The notes beneath the pieces are model-generated. The model saw nothing but the letters and a program-made list of their open reading frames with translations. It was not told the DNA's origin and ran no database searches. From DAOTWP01 sp034435675 (lineage in GTDB: Bacteria > Chloroflexota > Anaerolineae > Aggregatilineales > Phototrophicaceae), in NCBI GenBank assembly GCA_034435675.1, contig DAOTWP010000177.1:1-20986 (forward strand): a stretch of 20,986 bases of DNA, given 5' to 3'. The first letter of the stretch is position 1. Each line of letters starts with the position of its first letter. The translations under genes were made by a program, and so were the position numbers. Positions 7,340 through 13,479 of this stretch are shown piece by piece.

Positions 7340-7438
7340 GGATTGATTAGCCCTCCTTATTGGCGCCGATTCTATGCCGTGCGATAATCCGACTATAACA
7401 TTAGTGCGGGGTTGAGTCGCTATAGATTTGTGTTGACG

Positions 7439-7447
7439 TGCTACAAT
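7439..7447 (+). promoter_or_regulatory. Extended -10 promoter of the 7528 gene
   Basis: TGC followed by TACAAT (7442-7447) is the same nonamer as at 5277-5285. No -35 is visible at the usual distance. It lies 80 bases before the ATG at 7528. Confidence 0.4.
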
Positions 7448-7527
7448 GGGTCGAATGCGATGCCTGTAACACACTGACGCTGCTGCGGGCATCAAAGGTC
7501 AACCCAATCATTTCGTGAGGTTATGCG

Positions 7528-8118
7528 ATGGATGCGACAACCATTGCGGTGATTTGCGGCTTCGGGCTGCTGTGTACGGTGCTGCTGCTGGTGGGTGGGT
7601 TTGTGGTGCTGCGCTTCAGCGGGCTGAACCTGGGCGCGATTGTGGATACGATTTCGGGCGCGTCGGACAGCGATCCGGAGGATGTTGAGCCGGAACGCAG
7701 CCGCGCCGGACGCCGCAGCCTGCGCGAGAAAGCGTCTGATCTTGATTTCGATTCGGCGGTGGCGAAATATCAGGGCGCGCCGCCCGCGGCAGGTGCGCCC
7801 CAGGGTAGCCGGGCGCAGAGTCTCGCGGAGCGCTACAAGTCGTCTGATCCCGGTGGGGCATTCGGCGCACAGTCCGCGCCGCCATCCGCGCCGCCGCCTG
7901 CCGGGCAGCCGGGGTATACGCCGCTGCGAGGGTCGGGGCAGTTTGGCGGGCAGCGTGACGAGAACTTTGTCAATTACGATGAGGATCGCCGCCCGCTGAG
8001 TCCGGGCAGTCCGTCCGGGCTGCGCCGCCGCCGGGGCAGCCGCGATGATGAGGTCTACGGGGGCATGCTCGATGAAGACGGCGACGGTAATGTGGACGAG
8101 GGCGGTCTGTTCGGGTAG
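7528..8118 (+). CDS. Small membrane protein with disordered linker and EF-hand-like C-terminus
   Basis: This 196-residue protein is of no family I recognise. It has one membrane helix at about 5-29, then a charged, low-complexity region rich in Pro, Gly, Ala, Ser and Arg (50-175). It ends with an acidic tail in which Asp182, Asp184, Asp186, Gly187, Val189 and Asp190 match positions 1, 3, 5, 6, 8 and 9 of an EF-hand or dockerin calcium loop. Position 12, normally Glu or Asp, is Gly193. No second loop is present. GAGGT lies about 8 bases before the ATG. The gene is divergent from the WD40 gene. The tail could bind calcium or simply be an acidic peptide; the rest gives no functional clue. Confidence 0.75.
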   Translation: MDATTIAVICGFGLLCTVLLLVGGFVVLRFSGLNLGAIVDTISGASDSDPEDVEPERSRAGRRSLREKASDLDFDSAVAKYQGAPPAAGAPQGSRAQSLAERYKSSDPGGAFGAQSAPPSAPPPAGQPGYTPLRGSGQFGGQRDENFVNYDEDRRPLSPGSPSGLRRRRGSRDDEVYGGMLDEDGDGNVDEGGLFG

Positions 8119-8135
8119 GGGGATGCACAGGAATC

Positions 8136-8159
8136 AAAAACCCCCGCGCGGGCAGGGGC
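8136..8159 (-). terminator. Terminator-like hairpin after the response regulator
   Basis: On the minus strand CCCC-TGCCCGCGC-GGGG is followed by a run of five T. It lies about 85 bases past the response-regulator stop. The same DNA lies just after the convergent 7528 gene, but no T-run follows on that strand. Confidence 0.4.
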
Positions 8160-8244
8160 ATTGTGTTGTCGGGTGTCGGGCGCGCGCCGGGGAGGTTGGC
8201 GCAGCGCCCGCACCGCTGAATTTGCCCACAGCGGCAGCGCCCGG

Positions 8245-8649
8245 TCAGGCGCCCATGCCGATCTTGTCCAGTTCCAGCACTTCGCTGACCACCGTGTAGA
8301 GTTCGTACATTGTGAACGGCTTGGTCAGGTAGCGTTCCACATACTGCAATCTGCCCACCAGCCGGTTCAACTGGTCGGTGCAGGCGGTGACGACAATCAC
8401 CGGCACGCTGTACAGCCCGTAGCGGTGATGCACAAAGTCAAGCACCTGCCAGCCGCTCATCTTGTGCCCCAGGTTCAGATCCAGCAGCAGCAAGTCCGGT
8501 TTCTGCCGCTGCAATACCTGTTTTGCCTGGTCGCCGCTGCTGGCGGTTTCGCCACTAATCCCGGCGTGTTTGAGCAGCGCCAGTATCATCTCGGCGAAAT
8601 CCTGATTATCTTCGACAATCAGCACGTTCAAATCCAGGGGTGCTGTCAT
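8245..8649 (-). CDS. Single-domain response regulator (CheY-like)
   Basis: This 134-residue stand-alone receiver has all the switch residues: Glu13-Asp14 acidic pair, phospho-acceptor Asp57 in LLLLDLNL, Thr88 in VVTA and Lys110 in TKPF. It has no DNA-binding or enzymatic output domain, so it probably acts by phosphotransfer or protein contact. I start it at the ATG at 8649 rather than the TTG at 8670, which has no Shine-Dalgarno and would leave only about a 10-base leader from the predicted promoter. It is divergent from nurA. The hybrid kinase at 445-3576 lacks a working receiver and could use such a protein, but nothing in the sequence proves that link. Confidence 0.92.
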   Translation of the reverse strand: MTAPLDLNVLIVEDNQDFAEMILALLKHAGISGETASSGDQAKQVLQRQKPDLLLLDLNLGHKMSGWQVLDFVHHRYGLYSVPVIVVTACTDQLNRLVGRLQYVERYLTKPFTMYELYTVVSEVLELDKIGMGA

Positions 8650-8686
8650 AAACCTGCGCCTTGCGTTCAATACGAGTCATGACCAA

Positions 8687-8695
8687 AGTGTAGCA
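8687..8695 (-). promoter_or_regulatory. Extended -10 promoter of the response regulator gene
   Basis: On the minus strand TGC precedes TACACT (8692-8687). No convincing -35 is present at 17 bp. A start site near 8680 leaves about 30 bases before the ATG at 8649. Confidence 0.4.
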
Positions 8696-8857
8696 TTACT
8701 TTTATTGAGAATGTGTTGAGATTGTCAGGTGAACAGTGTATTCTGCAATGATTTTGCCGCCGATCTGCGCCGGTCGCCAGCACAGTTCCTTTGTACCATT
8801 GCGCAGCAGTGCCCCTAAGGGGATGCTTGTGGCGTGCTGGACTGGCGCATATTCAGG

Positions 8858-8886
8858 TTGACGGCTTAGAACATCAGTGCTATACT
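8858..8886 (+). promoter_or_regulatory. Promoter of the nurA operon
   Basis: TTGACG (8858-8863) and TATACT (8881-8886) are separated by exactly 17 bp, and TGC directly precedes the -10. This is the best sigma-70-type promoter in the window. It lies 31 bases before the nurA ATG. An 11-bp palindrome, CCCCTAAGGGG, lies just upstream at 8812-8822. Confidence 0.65.
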
Positions 8887-8917
8887 CAGGTTAGCTGGCA
8901 TTATTCGGGAACTGCAC

Positions 8918-10162
8918 ATGTCGCTGGAATTTAACCAGATCATCAACAGCATTCACAAAATGGTTTACTACCGTGAAAAGCTGGAACAGAGCATGATCAA
9001 CAAGCTTGAACTGGCGCTCCAGCGGTTTCGCGCTGCGCCGCCGCTGGCTGCTGTTCATGAACGGGTCATGCTCGCCCGCCGCCCGGATGTCAGCGGGTAT
9101 CGCGGCGCTGCCCCGCTTGATCCCCAGCTTGCCGAACCGGTCAACCACACGTTTCCCGCAGCGCCGCCGCCTGCCCGCGCAGTCGCGCTTGCTGCCGATG
9201 GCTCGCAGATTTACCCCGATTATCATTCGCCGACGCTGTACTATCTGATCAACATCGGCATGTTCGCCTATTTTCATGGCGAAGACCGCCTGCCGCAGCA
9301 GTGGATTCAGCCGGAAATGGTCTACACCGAGTCCCTGCTGAAAGACGCCAGCAATCAGCTCATCAGCGGGCGCACGGTCAACAACCGCCGCACCGTAGAA
9401 GAAATGCGCGCGCTGGGCAGCAAGGCATGGGAGCTGCGCCATGCGGGCGAACAGACGCTCGTCGCCATTCATGACGGCAACCTGCTCAAGTTCTTTGGTG
9501 GGGTAGATGTTGAGGACTCCGGCGGGCTGGAAAAAGCCTATGTCAGCGCGCTGGTGCATCTGTACGACAGCGGCTCGCTGTTATGCGGTTATGTGGACGA
9601 CCCGCGCAGCCAGTACGTGATCAGCCTGCTGCACCTGCTCAGCCTGGAAGAACATCAGGTCAACGACCTCTACCTGCAAAATGATGGCGATCTGGAAGGG
9701 CTGCGCGATCTGGCGCTGTTCAGCCACGTGCTCAAACCGGGCGAGCGTTCCGCGCTGATGGCGGCGAACTCGCCACAGAACCGCGACTACCGCAAGGAGT
9801 ATGGTGTCAGCTACGAAATCGCCTTCTTCTATGTTAACGTTGCGCCACAGGGACGCCCGGTGATCGCGCGCGTGGATGTGCCCATGTGGGTCGCGCGCGA
9901 CAAAGCCGCCATCAACACGATTCACGGGCTGCTGCTGGCGCAGTGTGCCATTCAGGGACGCCGTGCCTATCCCTATGCGCTGACCCGCGCGGATGAACTG
10001 GCGGTCATCGGCGGGGGCGAAAAACGCCAGCTTGACGAACTGATTCGCGTGGTGATGCGCGATCGTGGGCTGGAACCGGCGCGCGAATCGAACAAGATGG
10101 AAAGCAAGGATCTGGCGCGCGGGATGCAGCGTCAGGAATTCCGGCTGGGAGGACAGACGTAA
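8918..10162 (+). CDS. nurA: NurA-domain nuclease
   Basis: The 414-residue product matches the NurA family, nucleases that resect DNA ends with the HerA translocase. Expected metal-binding motifs are present: ADGSQ (92-96, Asp94), HDGNL (185-189, Asp186), a YVDDPRS segment (225-231), RVDVP (318-322, Asp320), and the C-terminal YPYALTRADELAVI (351-364). An N-terminal helical stretch (1-50) precedes the nuclease core. The ATG at 8918 has only a weak GGGA upstream. The next gene starts 3 bases after the stop, so the two form an operon. HerA itself is not in the window. Confidence 0.85.
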   Translation: MSLEFNQIINSIHKMVYYREKLEQSMINKLELALQRFRAAPPLAAVHERVMLARRPDVSGYRGAAPLDPQLAEPVNHTFPAAPPPARAVALAADGSQIYPDYHSPTLYYLINIGMFAYFHGEDRLPQQWIQPEMVYTESLLKDASNQLISGRTVNNRRTVEEMRALGSKAWELRHAGEQTLVAIHDGNLLKFFGGVDVEDSGGLEKAYVSALVHLYDSGSLLCGYVDDPRSQYVISLLHLLSLEEHQVNDLYLQNDGDLEGLRDLALFSHVLKPGERSALMAANSPQNRDYRKEYGVSYEIAFFYVNVAPQGRPVIARVDVPMWVARDKAAINTIHGLLLAQCAIQGRRAYPYALTRADELAVIGGGEKRQLDELIRVVMRDRGLEPARESNKMESKDLARGMQRQEFRLGGQT

Positions 10163-10165
10163 ACC

Positions 10166-10783
10166 ATGCTGCCAACGGAACCATCGCGGGACATGATCGG
10201 GCGCGTGCTGCGCGCCAGCACCACCGGCTTTGATTGTGGTATTCACAGCAACCGGCTGGACGAACGGCACAGCTTTGGCGAGTTCGTTAAGGTGCGCGTG
10301 GCGAAAGGTGGGTTCGACGCTGTCGGGCTGATTCACGCCATTCGCATTGTGGATGACCCGCTGGTGCGCGAACTGGTCATGTCCGCCAACATTGACAACA
10401 GCACCCTGATGGACCAGCGCGACAACCGCATGGTGCCAGTCGAAACGGCAGTAATCAATATCGGCTACATTGATCTGAACAACCGCACGATTGTCCACAG
10501 CCTGCCGCCGCGCCCACCGCTGAGTCTTGCCGAGGTGGAACTGTGTACAGCAGAAGAAGTGTATTACTTTACGCAGCGGCAGGATTTTTTCCGGCTGGTG
10601 CTGAATGCGTCGGATGTATCGCCAGATGACCTGATGGCTGCGGCGCTGCGCAATGCGGCAGGCATCTACCCGGAAGACGAACGCTACGCCTTTCTGGTTG
10701 CCTGTGGACGCCAACTGGCGCGCCTGCTGCCCAACGATACCCGGCGGCTGTCCTACATTCTGGAACTGATTCGCCCGGTGTAA
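10166..10783 (+). CDS. HAS-barrel-like protein in an operon with nurA
   Basis: The first 100 or so of 205 residues, beginning MIGRVLRASTTGFDCGI and continuing through FGEFVKVRV and AVGLIHAIRIVDDP, resemble the small HAS-barrel found at the N-terminus of HerA ATPases and F-type ATP synthase subunits. The rest is predicted to be mostly helical. There is no Walker A or B motif, so it is not HerA itself. The GGGAGGAC that can serve as its Shine-Dalgarno lies inside the end of nurA, 3 bases from which it is separated. Translational coupling and joint function in DNA end processing are likely. The domain assignment is by pattern only and needs a profile search. Confidence 0.65.
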   Translation: MLPTEPSRDMIGRVLRASTTGFDCGIHSNRLDERHSFGEFVKVRVAKGGFDAVGLIHAIRIVDDPLVRELVMSANIDNSTLMDQRDNRMVPVETAVINIGYIDLNNRTIVHSLPPRPPLSLAEVELCTAEEVYYFTQRQDFFRLVLNASDVSPDDLMAAALRNAAGIYPEDERYAFLVACGRQLARLLPNDTRRLSYILELIRPV

Positions 10784-10879
10784 CGATCAGGCTGTAGGGG
10801 TCCATCTGGAGGCAGTCCGGAGGCGTGCAGCGGAGCGCGATCTGACCGGGGCTTCGGAACCGGGACACGGTGTGCGTGT

Positions 10880-10901
10880 GATATTACAGGGCTGTAACAT
10901 C
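10880..10901. promoter_or_regulatory. 22-bp inverted repeat upstream of the hicB-like promoter
   Basis: GATATTACAG (10880-10889) and CTGTAACATC (10892-10901) are reverse complements with one mismatch and a 2-bp centre. The repeat ends 32 bp before the -35 at 10934. It could be an operator for the hicB-like gene. No T-run follows, so it is not a standard terminator. Confidence 0.4.
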
Positions 10902-10933
10902 GTTCACAAAAAATTGGAAAAACGTAAAGGTTT

Positions 10934-10963
10934 TTGACGGGATTTTGTGATAGATAATAGAAT
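10934..10963 (+). promoter_or_regulatory. Promoter of the hicB-like gene
   Basis: TTGACG (10934-10939) and TAGAAT (10958-10963), each five of six consensus bases, are 18 bp apart in a locally AT-rich stretch. The leader to the ATG at 11031 is about 60 bases and contains three Shine-Dalgarno-like runs. Confidence 0.5.
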
Positions 10964-11030
10964 TAACACCAATTGAGGAGCTTTTTTAGTTATTGTGGAA
11001 GATGTGGAGAGGATTTTTCGGAGGACAACA

Positions 11031-11231
11031 ATGCAGCGGCGTGTTATCTTCTACCGGACATCTGAAGGTACATATATTGCGGAATGCCCCAGCCTGCCCG
11101 GCTGCTTGAGTCATGGCAAGACCAAATCAGAAGCAGCGGCGAACATCATTGACGCGATCAAGGCACATATCCGGGCGCTCAACGTTTATGGGCTGCCGGT
11201 GCCGGAAGACGAACCCGCGAAGAAGGGTTAG
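11031..11231 (+). CDS. Orphan HicB-like (UPF0150) small protein
   Basis: This 66-residue protein has the HicB fold signature: RRVIFYRTSEGTYIAECPSL, with a strand followed by the Pro-Ser-Leu-Pro-Gly-Cys turn, then a T-x-x-E-A helix. HicB proteins are antitoxins that neutralise the HicA mRNA interferase, but many short family members occur alone. No HicA-like gene is next to it. I start at 11031 because GGAGG sits 6 bases upstream; an in-frame GTG at 10995 would add 12 residues and has only a distant GAGGAG. It lacks the C-terminal DNA-binding domain of longer HicB proteins. It is 33 bases upstream of the nitroreductase and probably co-transcribed. Confidence 0.8.
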   Translation: MQRRVIFYRTSEGTYIAECPSLPGCLSHGKTKSEAAANIIDAIKAHIRALNVYGLPVPEDEPAKKG

Positions 11232-11264
11232 CGCACGGGGGCATCTCTGCCGAAAGGATGCCCA

Positions 11265-11948
11265 ATGTCTCACACTGGTCAATTCAGACCCCTGAATTTT
11301 GCGCGCCTCGCCACACATGAGCAACTCATCCGGTCTCGTGAATTTTTGGCGCGGATGCGCACCCGCCGTACTGTTCGCCAGTTTTCCCCTGATGCCGTTC
11401 CGTTTGAACTGATCCAGAACGCGATTGCAGCGGCAGCGACTGCACCTTCGGGCGCGAACCAGCAGCCCTGGACGTTTGCCGTGGTGCGCGATGCGGAGAT
11501 TAAGCGCAAAATCCGGCTTGCTGCCGAGGCGGAAGAAAAAGAGAGCTATGAACGCCGTATGAGCGCTGAATGGCTGGAAGCGCTCGCGCCGCTGGGTACG
11601 GATTGGCATAAGCCGCACCTCGAAGACGCCCCCTATCTGATTGTCGTTTTTGTGCAGGCGCACGGCTGGAAGCCCGACACCGACAGCGGCGAAGCGGTGA
11701 AGGTCAAGCATTACTATGCAACCGAGTCAGTGGGCATCGCCGTTGGTCTACTGCTGACAAGCCTGCATCTGGCAGGGCTGGCGACGCTGACCCACACGCC
11801 CAGCCCGATGGCGTTCCTCAGCGAAATCCTGCACCGTCCGTCTAACGAACGCGCCTTTGTCGTCATCCCGGTGGGCTACCCCGCGCCGGACGCCCAGGTG
11901 CCCGACATTTACAAAAAGCCGCTTGAAGAAGTTATGGTAATCTATTGA
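11265..11948 (+). CDS. Flavin nitroreductase resembling iodotyrosine deiodinase
   Basis: This is a 227-residue FMN-dependent oxidoreductase of the nitroreductase superfamily. FMN-binding motifs are visible: RTRRTVRQF (32-40), APSGANQQPW (60-69) and THTPSPM near 170. In the active-site lid, Glu91, Tyr95 and Lys116 have the same spacing (4 and 21 residues) as the substrate-binding Glu157, Tyr161 and Lys182 of mammalian iodotyrosine deiodinase. The W-x-K-x-x-L-x-x-AP and HYY-x-x-ES segments also match. I therefore favour a bacterial deiodinase-like enzyme that could reductively dehalogenate halotyrosines, over a general nitroreductase. The physiological substrate is unknown. AAAGGA lies about 7 bases before the ATG. 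Confidence 0.88.
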   Translation: MSHTGQFRPLNFARLATHEQLIRSREFLARMRTRRTVRQFSPDAVPFELIQNAIAAAATAPSGANQQPWTFAVVRDAEIKRKIRLAAEAEEKESYERRMSAEWLEALAPLGTDWHKPHLEDAPYLIVVFVQAHGWKPDTDSGEAVKVKHYYATESVGIAVGLLLTSLHLAGLATLTHTPSPMAFLSEILHRPSNERAFVVIPVGYPAPDAQVPDIYKKPLEEVMVIY

Positions 11949-11956
11949 TTGTCTAC

Positions 11957-12022
11957 GCGATTGCGCAATCATGCGATTGCGCAATCATGCGATTGCGCGA
12001 TCATGCGATCGCACGATTGCGT
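11957..12022. repeat. 16-bp tandem repeat after the nitroreductase
   Basis: The unit GCGATTGCGCAATCAT occurs at 11957-11972 and 11973-11988, and with one change at 11989-12004. A diverged fourth unit begins at 12005. Each intact unit contains the 12-bp palindrome GATTGCGCAATC, so the array is a row of potential hairpins. The fourth unit contains the octamer GCGATCGC. It starts 9 bases after the nitroreductase stop and could act in transcript termination or as protein-binding sites. Confidence 0.8.
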
Positions 12023-12044
12023 GGCATTGTGGTCGTGTGGCACG

Positions 12045-12074
12045 CCGCCTGCCAGAACCACTGGTTGCAGGCGG
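12045..12074 (+). other. Hairpin in the glycosyltransferase leader
   Basis: CCGCCTGC (12045-12052) pairs perfectly with GCAGGCGG (12067-12074). A 3-base bulge is followed by an inner AACC/GGTT stem. It ends 36 bases before the glycosyltransferase ATG and has no T-run after it. It may be the terminator of the upstream unit or a leader structure. A weak promoter (TTGCAG, 16 bp, CATAGT at 12087-12092) overlaps it. Confidence 0.4.
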
Positions 12075-12110
12075 GCGGTCCGTTGGCATAGTTAAAAGGC
12101 TCGATCAGGC

Positions 12111-13355
12111 ATGCCGACACTCTCGATTCTGGCGTTAGGTTCTCGCGGGGATGTGCAGCCGTATGTCGCGCTGGGCAAAGGGCTGTTGGATGCGGGCTAC
12201 CGGGTGCGCGTCGTCACATTTGAGTCGTTCGCGCCGCTGGTGCGCGGGCAGGGGCTGGAATTCCACGCTGTACCCGGCGATGCTGAGGCGCTTGTCCGGC
12301 TGGCAGCGGGGGCAGGGCTGACCGGCACTCGTAACCCCTTGCGCATGCTCAACGCTGTCCGGCAGACGTATGCGCAGCTCATTGAGGATTATATCGCGGC
12401 GTTTTCGGCAGATGCCTTGCGCGACAGTGACGCGATTATTGACCAGCTTCCCGGCGGATTGTTCGGGCGTGATCTGGCTGAGGCGCTGCGCGTACCGCAC
12501 ATTGTCGCGTCGGTGATTCCGCTGGTGCCCACGCGCGAATTCCCCAACCCGCTGCTGCTGGCGCAGCCCCAGCACTCGCTGGTCAACCGTATCAGCTACA
12601 GCTTTGCCGCACAGTCGGTGTGGACGCTGTTTCGCGGCGGGATTACACGCTTTCGCCGCAAACTGGGGTTGGCAGCCGCGCCGCGCTTCATGCCGCAGCC
12701 GCCTGACCCGGTGATTAATGGCTTCAGCCCGCGCGTCGTGCCGCGCCCGCGTGACTGGGGCGCGCATGTTCACATCACGGGCTGGTGGACGCTGGATGAA
12801 TCTGGCTGGCAGCCCCCTGCCGATCTGCTGGCGTTCCTCAATGCGGGTGAGCCGCCTGTCTACATCGGCTTTGGCAGCATGCCTGTCAATGACCCTGCGG
12901 CAGTGACCGCGCTTCTGCTGGAAACGCTGCACCAGACCGAGCTGCGCGGCATTGTGGCGCGGGGCTGGGCGAACCTGGGCGGGGCATCCCTGCCGGAGCA
13001 TGTTTTCGCGCTGGATTACGCGCCGTTTGACTGGCTGCTGCCGCGTATGGCGGCGGTGGTGCATCACGGTGGGTCAGGTACTACCGGGCTGGCGCTGCGG
13101 GCGGGTGTGCCGAGTATGGTTGTGCCCTTCACGGCGGATCAACCCTACTGGGGTACGCGGATTCATGTGCTGGGTGTGGGTCCCGCGCCGCTGCCGGTGC
13201 AGCGGTTGACGGCGCAGAAGCTGGGGCGCGAGCTGACGACGATGGTCTACGGCGCGCCGATGCGCGAACGGGCGCGCATGCTCGGTGCGGCGCTGCGCGA
13301 GGAGCAGGGCATCGCGAATGCGGTGGAGCTTGTGCGCACGCTGGTGCCGTTATAA
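12111..13355 (+). CDS. GT1-family UDP-sugar glycosyltransferase
   Basis: The 414-residue length and two-domain layout fit GT-B enzymes of family GT1 (sterol, antibiotic or macrolide glucosyltransferase type). The N-terminal acceptor domain starts with LALGSRGDVQPYVALGKGL (7-25), the family signature. The C-terminal donor domain has YIGFGSMP (251-258), HHGGSGTT (318-325) and PFTADQPYWG (339-348), which bind the nucleotide-sugar phosphates and sugar. There is no signal peptide or membrane helix, so it acts in the cytoplasm or at the inner face of the membrane. A lipid or secondary-metabolite acceptor is plausible, but no neighbouring pathway gene supports either. Confidence 0.9.
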   Translation: MPTLSILALGSRGDVQPYVALGKGLLDAGYRVRVVTFESFAPLVRGQGLEFHAVPGDAEALVRLAAGAGLTGTRNPLRMLNAVRQTYAQLIEDYIAAFSADALRDSDAIIDQLPGGLFGRDLAEALRVPHIVASVIPLVPTREFPNPLLLAQPQHSLVNRISYSFAAQSVWTLFRGGITRFRRKLGLAAAPRFMPQPPDPVINGFSPRVVPRPRDWGAHVHITGWWTLDESGWQPPADLLAFLNAGEPPVYIGFGSMPVNDPAAVTALLLETLHQTELRGIVARGWANLGGASLPEHVFALDYAPFDWLLPRMAAVVHHGGSGTTGLALRAGVPSMVVPFTADQPYWGTRIHVLGVGPAPLPVQRLTAQKLGRELTTMVYGAPMRERARMLGAALREEQGIANAVELVRTLVPL

Positions 13356-13398
13356 CCGGCGGCGCGAACCTATAGCGTCCATAAGAATTCAGCAGAGG

Positions 13399-13404
13399 TA
13401 TACT
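13399..13404 (+). promoter_or_regulatory. Possible -10 of the 13480 gene
   Basis: TATACT lies 75 bases before the ATG at 13480. No -35 is visible 17 bp upstream, and the TGC extension seen in other promoters here is absent. The call is weak. Confidence 0.25.
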
Positions 13405-13479
13405 GAAAATACGCTGCTGCTTGATTTTGTGCGGGCAGCGGTTTAATTGGCTATCAACCAACTCTGTGCAGGAATGCTT

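Noticed and set aside
9581..10714. 377-codon open frame antisense to nurA and its partner
   Set aside because: It spans the junction of two well-supported plus-strand genes and encodes a His/Gln/Arg-rich sequence typical of shadow frames.
10784..11030. hicA toxin gene next to the hicB-like gene
   Set aside because: No frame in this gap, or just downstream before the nitroreductase, has the short basic HicA pattern with its conserved His.
11957..12022. Evidence for cyanobacterial origin from GCGATCGC
   Set aside because: The octamer occurs once, inside a local tandem repeat, and not throughout the window as the cyanobacterial HIP1 element would.
12135..13067. 310-codon open frame antisense to the glycosyltransferase
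   Set aside because: The glycosyltransferase on the plus strand has all its signatures, and this frame has none.
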